Notes under the pieces: generated by a model
The model's input: the letters and a program-made list of their open reading frames with translations, nothing else
Databases searched by the model: none
What the model was told of the DNA's origin: nothing
Made by a program: the position numbers and the translations under genes
Shown: piece by piece, positions 24,858 through 37,400 of the stretch
How the letters are laid out: every line of letters begins with the position of its first letter
Numbering within the stretch: position 1 is the first letter of the stretch
Assembly: GCF_017562075.2 (NCBI RefSeq)
Contig: NC_054084.1
Coordinates: forward strand, 29,666,308 to 29,730,307
Reading direction: 5' to 3'
DNA: 64,000 nucleotides
Source: Anopheles merus
Taxonomy: Eukaryota; Arthropoda; Insecta; Diptera; Culicidae

Positions 24858-27800
24858 ATGACCGATAGAAAATTGCCAATTAGTAGCCCATCGGAACAGG
24901 CCCCGGCTAACCGCAGCCCGCAGCTGCTGCACCATCATCACCTACTGCAGCAGCAGCAGCAGCAGCAGCATCCTGCTGCACACAACAATCATCACCAGCA
25001 GCAGCTTTTGAGGCGGCTGGCCGGGGAGCAGCAGCACCAGCACGGCATTGCAACGGCCGGCGGCACTGGTGAAACGCTCGCCGGTGAAGGTGGTGCTGGT
25101 GGTGGCAGTGGCCCAGTTCCGTCCGTTGCACCGGCACCACCCCCGCGCGGCACGTCCACGCTGAGTTCTGGCAGCCATCATCTGCAGGCCGCCGTCGCGC
25201 TGGCGAGCGTCAACAGCAACAGTTTGGGCGGCGTCGCAGGCATCGGCAGCAGCAGCACCAACCATGCGGGCACGGCGGCCGCCGCTAACAGTGCCAAGCA
25301 CGCGAACATGCACCGTCTGAAGCACACGGGCTCGGTGAGTTTTAGATGCTTTTTGCTTTCGGGGAGAGTGGCGAGGGAAAGGGGAAGAAAAGAAGACTTA
25401 CAAACGGTTTTTAACCGGGACGGTGCCGGGGTGGTGAACGTTTTGAGGGAAAGGGGTGTAGGTGCGTGCGAAAACAGGTCATTTGACAGAGGAAAAGTGT
25501 TGGCGAAGGTGAAAAGTAGTTTGTAGTAACATGGAAACGTCCCTTCTTCGGTGTTGTGTACTTGGTATTAGAAATGATTGACAAATTGATTAGAATTTTG
25601 AACGATGATTCAGTTGATATTCCAATAGAGGCCTTTGTACATGTATTTATGTTTATTTACCGACACAAATACTATTGTGGATAAAAATTGATTAGATTTT
25701 TTATAGAATCAACAAACTTCAAATGTTTCAAAGTTTGAAATGAAGATTTATACTTGTCTGGACTGAAACTCCAATGTTTTATTCCATACTTGGCTGTAAC
25801 CCTATTCCAATATAGAACCGGGTCCAATACATCAGTTTAAATTCCAATATATCAATCGTACTTGCCTGTAAATTGATGTGAATATTGAAACGGGGACAAT
25901 CTAATTAGAATTTTGAAGAGTTCGAAATTAATTATTATATTTGCCTGTTACCGTTTTTTTGAATATTGATTGAAGAGTTTAAATTTCCTTGTAACAAAAT
26001 ACAAATACGGAGACAAATTTAATGTAATTTAATGCGAAAAATCTCTTGAAACTCCTATGAAGCAACATTAGATTTGCCTGAAGCATGCGAATATTGATAG
26101 ATGCTTCTAATTACAAAATTGATTCAATCATTTGAAAATTGACTAATTTAAAATGATTTGATTGAACTATTCTGACCTGTTTCGGCTTCTCAGGGAGTGA
26201 TTGTGTTCTAAAAATGGATGAAATGAATGATAGAGCAAGAAAATCTATTATATGTTCCATTATGCAGGATCATTTTTTAGGTATCTCCCAGAATTTAACT
26301 TAAAAGACGTTTTGCACTCCGCCCTAGAGCACTAAAAGTCACAATTCATTCAAAACCATCACATCATGGACGAACAAATCACAGTCCCGTGACATGACAT
26401 GACGACACATTGTTGGACCACAGCAGAACTAGGCCACAGTAGGGGACAGCTAAGATGTGCGAGTTCCGATACGGAATGGCTCATTCCGCCACCAGGTTTT
26501 ATTGAGTCATTCAAGAATTGTTGCGAGAATTTGCGATGCTTTTTTCCAACGTCACAGGCAAACAAAAAAAGGAAAACAAACCACAGCCACAGTCGCGCTC
26601 AACCGCGCTCGGCGCAAAGTCGCGGCGCGGAACGAAAAGATTACTGATCCGGCAAGTGTCTTAATCGACGACACAGCACAGAAAGCTCTTTAGCCAAAAC
26701 CGAACTGGCCCGGAACGGTTCGTCACATCGTTCGTACCTGCCGCCAGGTACCGCTGCTTATCGGTGGCCGCTTTCACTGCGAGCGTAAAAAGGCCCTCAT
26801 AAAATCGACAGTTTTCTTTCCATTTCACCACGGGCTCCTCCTTCCCCGCAATCCCATCCTCCAACGCCGGTTTCCCTTTGGTTTGGTGGATGCATAATGC
26901 TAATCTTGTTACGGATGCACTTCTCCACCGTATTCCCTGCCGCTGCTTCTTCCTTCTCGCAGCGGCGGCGGTTCGACTGTGCGATAGGGTTTCCTTTTCG
27001 CAGGAAAAGCTGTGTAGCCAAGCACACCAAATGGACGTCATCTAACCGGAGCAACCGCGCAACCACTTTGCTTCCAGCACGATTCGGCGAAAAACCGCGG
27101 AAACACGGAAGGGCACCCGGCTCCCGTTCCTGTTTCTCCCGGGAAGCCTCTAGCCTCTGGGGAGGAATGACGGGTTTGACGGGTGTGTTACGGTTGGTGG
27201 GATAAATTATTTCTCCCCCCTTCTGCGTAGGCAAAAAGCCACAGCCGGCGAATGGAGGGAATCGGATTTAATAACAGCAACCGTCGAGATCATCCAACCA
27301 ATCGGTATTAGCACCATGTATGTGTGTGTGTTGGATGCGCTTTAGATCTCCTCCGCTATAAATGCAAACTCTGCAATCGGGCTGGCTGGCTGCGCTCTAA
27401 ATGTAGATGAGATTAATCTCCCTCGGACGCGAGGCGCTCAGTACCGGTCCGGTCGTACCTCAACAATCAGCCTGATTGTGGCAATAATATGTGCTCGAGT
27501 ACTCGAGGGGGGAGGAACCCCTTACCATCTGTCTGTCGTCGGGGTAGAGCAACAGCAGCAGCATCGAGATTGACATCAGGTGGCCTGATTCTGGCCCTAG
27601 AACGCTTGCAGTGGCGCAAGCCAGCGGATGTGTGATGCAGGGGAGAAGAGGACCTCTCGAGGGTTTGTTTGATGGATAAATTGGCGAACGGCGGCTCACA
27701 ATGGTGTGGTGGTGTCCCCTATCGGAACATGTTGTGCTTGGTGAATTGTTTGATTTATAGCCCACCCTGGCTACAACAGCAACAACTTCAGCTACCAAGC

Positions 27801-30800
27801 GGCAAGACCGTTTCTGTGGTCGCATTTGGCCATCAAAGAGGAGTGGGACATTGCTTGTGCTGAGTTTATGCGAGTTGTTGTTGCGGCCCGATACGCCATT
27901 GCAAAGGGGTGGTTCAATTTGCTAAAAAAAAGTTGATTCTCTTCTCCCTCCGGAATCCAACGTTTATGTTGTGCATGTTTCTGTCGCAGCAGCGCAGTGC
28001 GTGGCACAGAAACACATTTGGCTAATTTAAATTTCAATGGAACCCCTGGTAATGATGGGCTCACACACACCCCAACTGCAAAAACCCAACCCTCTGTGTG
28101 TGTGTGTTTGACGACAGCTGTGTCGTCTGAAACCGTTCTGAATGGTGGTTCCGTCACTGGAATGATCTAATCGGAAGAGGAATGTTGTTGTTTGGTATTT
28201 GGAGAGAATATGCTATTTGAAGGGGGGAAGAGTGTTGTCCTCTCTATCGAAGAACGTGATGGAACTTAGCAATCAACAATTGGAGGACGATCTTTTGTCA
28301 CAGAATTTAGTACAATCAAAGGAAGAATAAGAAGTAGAGAATTATTTTGAATATGATAATTTGACACATACAAACCCATATATACATAGTGTATTGATTT
28401 TTAAAAGAATTTCGCCTATTAATATTTGAGATACGAACTCACGGCGCGGTTGGGGATTATTGCACCTCGCCATACCGATTACACCACCACGCCTACTCTG
28501 TGGTTCAGCGTTAAAACTCCAATAATACACTGCTGCTCAAGCCTCAACTCCAGCTGCAAGGTCAAGTGTGCAATACAATGTCAAGTGTTTCCGGATCGCA
28601 TTGTGAAAGGATTTTCTTGTGTTAAAAAAAAAAACATAACAAACAATAGAACAATGTATATTGCCTTCTGCCCAAGAAATGAGATCCGTTTTTCTGTCAC
28701 TATTAAATAAGGATACTTGTCTGTTTCTGTCCCATTATTGGTGTCCTCTGTGTATATCTTGATAACAATACAATGCACTGTCCTACAACACAGCTTGGCG
28801 TAACAAATAAATCCCCTGCTTGAGAAAGGGGATTCTTCTCAGCAAGGGATCTGGTCTCCTGTGTGACCTTTTGCTTTTAATACCCTTTCCGATGCACACG
28901 CACAGAGACGACATTAAGCTGCTAAAGAAAACCGAACTTACAACATAGAAATGACTACTCGGTTTGATTGTGTGGGTTTTTTTTTCTCCTATTATCGTGA
29001 GTTACCAGTAAGCCGCGTGTGTGTCGTTGTCATCGTGCATTGTTTTCTGCCGATTGCCTATTACAGCTTCCGGTGCGCTTCCGCACAAATTCCGACAGGG
29101 GACAGGGGTGACAGACGACCTTTGGTCCGCCAATATGCAGAGTTTGCATTGCACAACCAGGGGATCTTTTATATATGCACACCCTTCGGGAAAGAGAGAG
29201 AGAGAGAGTCTATTGGAGTGGTAAAGTAAGGAGAAATGCCTTCGTGTCTTCCTCTAATATCCCTATGGCATGGCTGCACCTTGGCCACTTAATGAAGCGG
29301 CAGCCGGAGAAAACGATCCGTCCGCAGCGCAGATGGAGATGGTAAAAGTAAATAGCTTTTAACGATGCGCGCGTTATGCTGCACGAAGCTGCTTGGTTCA
29401 AGTTGACTTTTGTTGCCTCGTTGCCACCTTGTTTTGTCGTTTGCTTCCGCTGCTAGTGCTTTGCTGTTTGCTGTTCGTTAATGAGAAAGTTAACCGGGGG
29501 TCTCGTTTATTTAAGTGCAAGTACATTTTTACGAGCTTGTTTTGTGTGTTTCTGTCTTTAAAAAATAGCTTTATGATCGCGAAGCAAATTCTAATAATAT
29601 TTCAGCGTGTCATGGAGAAACTGTTTTTGTTTCGTTTTCCTGAAGCTTTGGTGCTTCAGTGCCGTCTGTACCGTCAAATTTCATATTCATTCGACGCTGA
29701 AAAAACGCAACTCTTTAGGCAGGGAGTGGGCTAGAGTGAGAGATCATTTGATCGATTGCACAACAACGGCACAATCATAATTCATGCCTTCACTGTGTGG
29801 GTAGGTTGAGCTTTTCTATTTTGCCACCTTTGGCGATGCTTACCCTCCTCCACGCACGTACTGGTGGACTCTCGCACTCTTGCAAATGAGTTCCTTGTTA
29901 GTGAACGACCTATTGCATCACCAGCTATTGCACAAGGGGAAAATTGGGGAAGCTACTTTTTGGAGGTTGAACATTTCTCCGTTTCGGTTGCTGCCTCCTC
30001 CTCCCAGCGAGAGAGAAAGACAGTGAAAGTGAAGATACGATTTCGGTGTTTTATTGGTTGGTAATAATGACGGTGATGAATAACGATTTAAAGCTGTAGC
30101 TGTAGAGAAAGATAAAAAATGCCTCGTTTTGACCGTTGTGGGACTGGCCTCATGGCTTTCGAGTGTGTCTGTGTGTTGAGAGAGTTGTGGAAAGTATCAT
30201 TATTATCTTTTTGCTTCCCCACGTGTGAACGAACACGCGTGTGGTGTGGCTTTCGGTCAGCTGCATGCAAGATGGATTTGCGTTTCTTTTCAATGACCCT
30301 TGCCGAAACATAATGCTCACGCGCCCCACGTGTGTGTGTGTATGTTGACTATGTAACCTGAACCGGTTTTTGCTACACACACACACCGTTATTTGCGCGG
30401 TTGTAAAGTTGGTGTGAGATGGATTGCCGAAGCCTTCCGGTTCTTAATTTTAACGACAGCTGTTATTCAATAATCGATTTTGCTTGCTCAACTTCCTGAA
30501 GCGGGGGTTCGAATGAGTCTTGAAGACTTGGTCGGAAATTGGATGTAATTTGAAGTCATTTTTTATACTTAATGTTTAAATTGTGAGTTTAACATTCGTT
30601 AAATTTGAATGATTTTTTTTATTGAATTTTTCACTGTCATTTTCTGCTCTTTGGTGTCTTAAATTGTGATACAAAACTGAAAAAAACGTAAAAAACGAAA
30701 GCTTTGTATAATTTATTACACAGAGAGAGTGTTTCCTTCGTTTAATTTAATCAAATGTAACATTTATGTAACGCTTCAAATTCTTAAATTAATGCAAAAC

Positions 30801-31403
30801 CTACAATTTCGATGCTTCTCCGCCCAGTTGAAAAATATGTAACACACAAACCCACAAAAGCAGGTTGATCGTGCGGGGCGGGTGCGATCGAAAACTTTCT
30901 CTCTCCCCCAAGGGGGTTACAGCCCGAGATGGGTGTGGCGCGCATGTGTGTGTGTGCGTTGTGCGCACACCTTTTCCATCGCAATCAGGAGGTTTTTTTT
31001 TAATGCACGCTTTATCTCTCGTCACAAATTGGTGGCCACCACTGTATGGGGGCTACTGCTACTACTACTACTTCCTGCTTGTCAATTGCTTCACTCCGCA
31101 TCTCGTTGTCTGTCTGTGTTGCCGTTTTGATTAGCGCAAAACGTTACGTGCTCTGCGGGCGGGAACGCACTCACGCACGCACGCACGCACTGACAACCCA
31201 CTGGGTGTGCGTATGCCTACTGCTTGGATTATTTCTTTTTTCTCTCCCACTTTTACGTGTGCTACACTCTATAACACTCGAGTCTGACGTTCGTTGCCTG
31301 TCCACCACGACGACGACGACGAAGGCAGCAGCAGCAGCAGCAGCATGGTATTTACCATTTTGTTCGTTCTTTTTGTGCATTGTTGGTGCTGCTTGTTTTC
31401 GGC

Positions 31404-31489
<86 letters not shown>

Positions 31490-34400
31490 GCCACCCTTCC
31501 ATGGTGACCGAAGAAGGTGCATATCGAGCGCGTGCCACACCGCGGGCACCTCTGATTATGCCACGAGAGGAGGAGGAGAGCCCCCATGAATAAACATTAT
31601 GTTGGTGTGCTGTGGCCGGGTTTTGGCTCCTAGTTGGATGCATCGAAACGCAAACTCGGAAGCTGCGTGGTGGAACGTGGAAAATGATAATGGGTCCGTT
31701 TTGTTACTAAATTGTGAGTGTGTCTGCGTCGAGCAATGAGGAAAAGCAAACATGCACCGTCGCACAATGGCACGAGCGAGGAGCGAGGTTCGTGACGTTT
31801 GCTTCGAAAATGAAGCGCAAACACGAAGGACAACTTTTCCTTTTCGCTTTGGAGTTTGCAGTGGGAATACAGGTGCAGAACAAAGTTGCAGGAATTTGTT
31901 ACATTCGTTATATAGAGATTTCCGAGCATTTTGGACAGTTTTGCTCATATTTGTGTGAATTTTCGATACGATTTTTTTACAGTCCATTTTTTTGTCCGTC
32001 TCAGCATTGTCCCAATAGTATTAAAGCAAATGATCCAAAAATGGGGCCCTTCACGATTCTAGTCAGCTATATTATATGGAGTTTGACAGTTGGAGGCTGA
32101 AATCATGTAAACACTCCATACAAAACTACACACAAAACTAGCCTGCAATTTTCAGCCTCCAAGCTAGAATTAGATTCGAGTACCTGCTCGAAAATATCAG
32201 AGATCAGATGGTGTAATCTAGCATCAATTGACTAGATCAATCAATTACAATCAAGTGTATGTAGACCAGGTGGTCTTATAGCATGCTGTTTATAATCAAA
32301 TTTGCACGTCACTTTTTGACAGAACGGGTAAAAACTGTTGCTCAAACAGAATTTCTGGTAGCTTGACGAATACACAAAACATTCTTAAAATCTGCATTCA
32401 AAAGCAGAAGCGATAAAAATACACCTTGGACAAGCCTTCTAAATACATACACCTTGAGAAAAGCCCACCTGTATACTATACCCACTTTAATAGCTGCTCG
32501 AAAACTGCTATGCAATGTAAACAGCTGACAGGCCTACGATCTAAAAACGGAACGAGACCCAATATTGGTAAATAGTGAATAAATTGTGAGACGAAATATT
32601 AAAACAAACGTTCTAATCTAAAACAACTACGGGAAACCCTTGTAAAAAGCTCTACAATTCAATCGTTCTTAATTTAGCTTAAAACTGCATTAAGAAGCAG
32701 CTTTTAAGCACTAATTGTCGGTTGCTTTGCCTACCTTTAGGCGCAAAACTGATGCAATCGATGCAATACACATGATTGAGCGGCGTCCAACGCGTGCGAC
32801 CCGCGTACGTCTGTGTCCACTGTGTGTACAGATGTTTCTTAATTATAAAAGCAAATCACCAGCAAGGATAAAAATAGCATCTTTCTCTCTTCCCGTTTCC
32901 TCCTGGTGTCTGACTCTCCCGCCTTATATCATCGTGCTCAACTCTGATTCGATTAAGAATTTAAATCGATTTTATTCCCATGTTAATCACGCCGGCGTGG
33001 GTTGGGTAGAATGGCGAATTGGAAATTGACTTATTCCGCCCGGCACACTCCGGCTGATGCCCGGAAGTCTTCAGCATAGATGAGTGAACTATGTCACACA
33101 CAACGAGTGGCAGAAGCAAAAAACAAACGAGTTAGACAAACAACTGGTCATCCCAGACCATCCAGGCCAGATGATTGGACATCTTGTTTGGGAGAGAAGA
33201 CCTCCCACCTGCCCGACTAGTTCTGTGTGTGTATCTGTGTGTAAGCACCCATTTGTCGATCCGGAAATGTGTTGCAAATAGGTGATGAGATGGGCCGGTC
33301 ATACCACCTTCGAGACCAGCGAGCCCGAGCTGCATCGTGTTTTCTCGCTGTTATGCTGTACCAGTTCCGCACTATCGGCAGTACCAGTTCTCTCGGGGAC
33401 AGATTCCGATGGACCTTGGAGTGGTGGTGACTTGGGTGGGCGCAAAAAAAAGTAGCTCAGTGGAGCAGCGGCAGCAGCAGCAGCAGCCTCATTATTAGCC
33501 TATTGAACTGCAGCCCACTTGGAGACGGGGCTGTGTGTGTTTGTTTCCGTTTTTGTGCGATGTTGAGCTGCCTCATCAGTGGGTGTGGGTTAAATGTTGT
33601 GACACCGTTTCTCACCGCCTGACACTGGGGAGCGGAGGCGAATGGTCAACCGGAATACCGATGAGTGGCTGAGATCGCTGGCAGGGGTTGATTGGAATGG
33701 AAATTTTGTACAGGAAAATGGCATCAGTTGGGCCAATTTCATCATTTGATGGTTTGAGGTTCACTCATTGCAGAATAATTCCGAATAATTCCATCACGTT
33801 CTCTTCATCGAATTAATTGCTAACGATGAGTGAAGCTTACAATCTGCTGCCAAGAAATGGTTGTTCCGCCACACAATTAAATATCAATTTCGATGTTCAT
33901 GCAATGCCTCTAGCTCTTTTTTCTATTTTTCCCTAATATTCCTCTCCAATTCTTCAAAAATTCCGCGCATACTCTCCTGGCAGAAACGCATGTAAAACAC
34001 GCCAAACAAATGCCCCATTGTCGCACCCCAAAACATTCAATTGCCACTTAAAAAAAAGCGGTTGTACTCTGTAACAACCGGAGAAGCAGCAGGGGGAAAA
34101 AGGCCACTGCTTTTCCAGTGTTTCAAATCATAAACCTCAACCTCTTGTCACCTCCGGGTGGGTTTGAAGCTCAAAAAAACTCAAGCAAGAAGACAAGAAG
34201 CAATGCCATATGCTGTAAGAAATGTACTAAATTACGCGACAAAAAGCACAGTTGTGTTGTGTGGGGAGCATAACACAAGTTGAAGATGATGATGATGACG
34301 ACCCGGGGGTGACACACGAATCCCCTCCTCTTCTTAAGCGCTTATGGGTGACAAGCTCTTTTATGCTCGGGGTTTTTTTTTGCTCTCCCCTCTTACTATC

Positions 34401-37400
34401 CCCATTGTAAAAGGGAGTCTTTAGTGTGTGTGTGTGTGTGTGGGTTGTACCGTACCACACAATAGGCTAAAGCATCACGATCGTCCGGGTAAATCTCGCT
34501 TGCACGCGGGGTCGCTCGCGCTCCCTGTCACTTTGTGTTGTTAAGGGCTAAATGCACAAATTTGTCGACCGGCAGCAGACGACCGACCACCATCACAAAC
34601 GTTCACAAGTAGGCGTTGGCAGAGTCAAAAGGAAAATTGGTTGGAAAAGATCACCCACGAGCTGCTGCTGCTGCTGCTGCTGCTGCTTGTTAAAAAGGGA
34701 AGGTTTGGAATTCGCTGGCCCCTAGCCTGGCCCTGGGTCGTCACACACAAACAGACAGACAGACAGCCAGACCGCCGGTAGTCAACGGTTCGGCTTCAAT
34801 TACATCAAGTGTCCAATTGAGGCTCCCGCTTCGGCAGCGGCAATATAAATAGCGCTGGAGGAGCGCCAAGACACTTGATCTTTGGAGGTTTTGAGGGTGC
34901 CCGTTCCCTCTTAAGCGCTTCTTTGCTTGCTTCAGACCTACTCGGGAGGGAAATATCCGCCATCGTTCAAGTAGTGCTTCTTTTGTGGCAAATCTCTCTC
35001 CGTCCGTTTCACTCGGGAAAGTTTGCCATTTGAGCAGCGTTTGCTTCCGCCGGAAAGCTTTACTGGTGCTGCCCTCGGTGGTCAATTCCCGTAAGGAGTT
35101 TGCAAATAGTGTGCACTAATCACCTACTCTCGCTGCTCTTCCTACTGCCTGTTGTTTCTCCCTTTTCCAGTGGGAATTGAAAACACCCAAACCTCGCAAA
35201 ATGAATGCAATCGAAGGAACAGCTGCGCGCGCGCTGATCTATGGGCTGCTGGGGGGTAGCGTTAGAAATAGCGGATCTTTTATTTCCTAATTAGCCTTAA
35301 CCGCGCGGTGGTAGTGGTGGTGGTTGGTCGGTTCTTTGGCTTAGGTACAATTGGGAGCATCAAGATCTTCCACGCGGTTTTGGGAAGTAATTGCTCTCTT
35401 TTTCTTGCTTATTTTTTGCTATTCAGAAGCAGAACGCAGCAGCAAAAATCGAACGTCTTTCACAGCACGGGGTACTGTGAACTGTTTGAGAATCATCCGC
35501 ACTTTTAAAGCAGAAATCACGTAGAGAGAAGCTAGCAGCAGCAGCAGCAAACAGCTGGCGGAGGGTTAATGGTCCGTGTTGGTGGAAGATGATGGAACGC
35601 GTCTGGTTTATCGGTGGAGCGGCTTTTAAGTGCATGCATGCATGCATTCCATACACTGAGTGGTGTTTTTTGTGCGTTGTGTTTCTCCAAAGATTCAAAC
35701 CTCCCGTTTTTTTTTTTAGTTTGGTGTTCGTTGGCCGTTAATGTCTATTGCTCTATTCGAACGAGTAGCGCCCATTCGCCGTTAAGACGCACGCAGTCTG
35801 GAGTCGTCTATCGTTTAGATTAGACAGTGTAGGAATAAAAAACGTTGGCCGAGGGGTTTGCAAGGAGGAGACACGCTCTTAATGAATCGTGCCACGAAGC
35901 TGGACAACGATGCTCTCAAGCAGCAAACGCGCCGGTCGTGTGTGCGCGCTGGCACTGGCGACTGCTGTGATGATTCATTCTGCTGTTACGATTCGAATTT
36001 TATGTGTTCGAAGGGAACGCCAAAGGGCTAGGCCCTTCAGCATAACCTCTTCTGATAATGCTCATTTTTTTTTGTTGCTTTTTTGAGTTTGTTGTTGGTT
36101 TCTTTTAGAGTGTCGAAGAGTGAGTTTTTTTTTTCTCTGTTTGTTACTTTTTAATCATATTCCTTCAATTTTGGAGTCAAAATTCCCTTTCACACAGAGG
36201 TGTTTTGAATCCATTTCGGTGTGTGTGTGTGTGTGTGTGTGTATCGATCGCGAATGGTCAATTTGCTCCTTCAGTGCACCGCACCGTCATTATCCGACAT
36301 TAGGCCGTTATTGGCACCAATTAATCCGACAGCAAACAACTATTGGGCTAATTTGCGGTGTATAAAAACCCTTGCTGTACCTGATTGAATGCTTTCCGTG
36401 CTTGCGGGTGAATAAAACAATCACTTGAAAAAAAAACTTTACACTTGATTTAGCGAAAAGTAGTGCCAAACATCGACCCACACCGTTTGCTTTTATGAAT
36501 ATATACGTTTAGAAATCATTACTATTCAATATATTCATTGTGCTGCTCTTTCGAGCTCTATCGAGGTGAAAACAAGGCAAACTTAGGTGGTGGAATTTGG
36601 TGGGCAACGGGCGCTCCAAAAAAACGGTCACGGTTACACAACTCCACCTCACACACACACATTCGATTTCGAATGCATGATTTATAAGACAAACGCATTG
36701 CCGCGCCCGCTTATCGATTCCCCTCGCTTTCCTGTTGAAGCTTCGATCGTAAGCACGAACGAAAAGGAAAAGGAGGAGGAGGTGTCCGCTTCATCGCTTA
36801 GAAAATATGATAATATTCCAAATGCATCTCCAACCCACTGGCTGAGAGAGAGAGAGAGAGAGGGGAGAGGGAGACTGTGTCGTTCATTCGTAAAACGGCA
36901 TCTCAAATAGGGAAGGAATGTCTGTATTTGATTGACAGCTAATTAAAGCACTGCTGCTCTGAGCTAAAGCTCTGTCTTTTGCCTCTGCCCTGTGGAGCTG
37001 GATGTCTGAAAGCTAGGCTGTTTGTTTGCGCTTCCCATGTCTGGGACACCACCCTCGTGTGTTCCGGGTGGTTCCTTTTGTGGGATCCTTCCGGAAATAG
37101 ATCCACACACACACACACACTTGAACTGGAGGCACGCACCTCGGAATGGTGGCCCGATTTAATGTAAAAAATTTCATTTGTTTTCTCATAATCGAAGGCC
37201 ATTCTAGATTGGGTTATGGGAGTGTTAAACCTGCCCAAACACGTGTGTTGGGCGCAGGTTCTTCCAGCGTGTTCTATTTTTGAGTACAGAAAGGCGTTTA
37301 ATATTTAGAGAAACCATAAAAAGAAGCTATCAATTTTACGGGTTAATAGGTATTCGATCGGAGTTATTTTAGACTCTTAATATAACCCTTTTCCCCCATA

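Noticed and set aside
28424..28495. functional tRNA gene
   Set aside because: A- and B-box-like motifs are present, but a cloverleaf with paired acceptor stem could not be made by eye; a SINE head is more likely.
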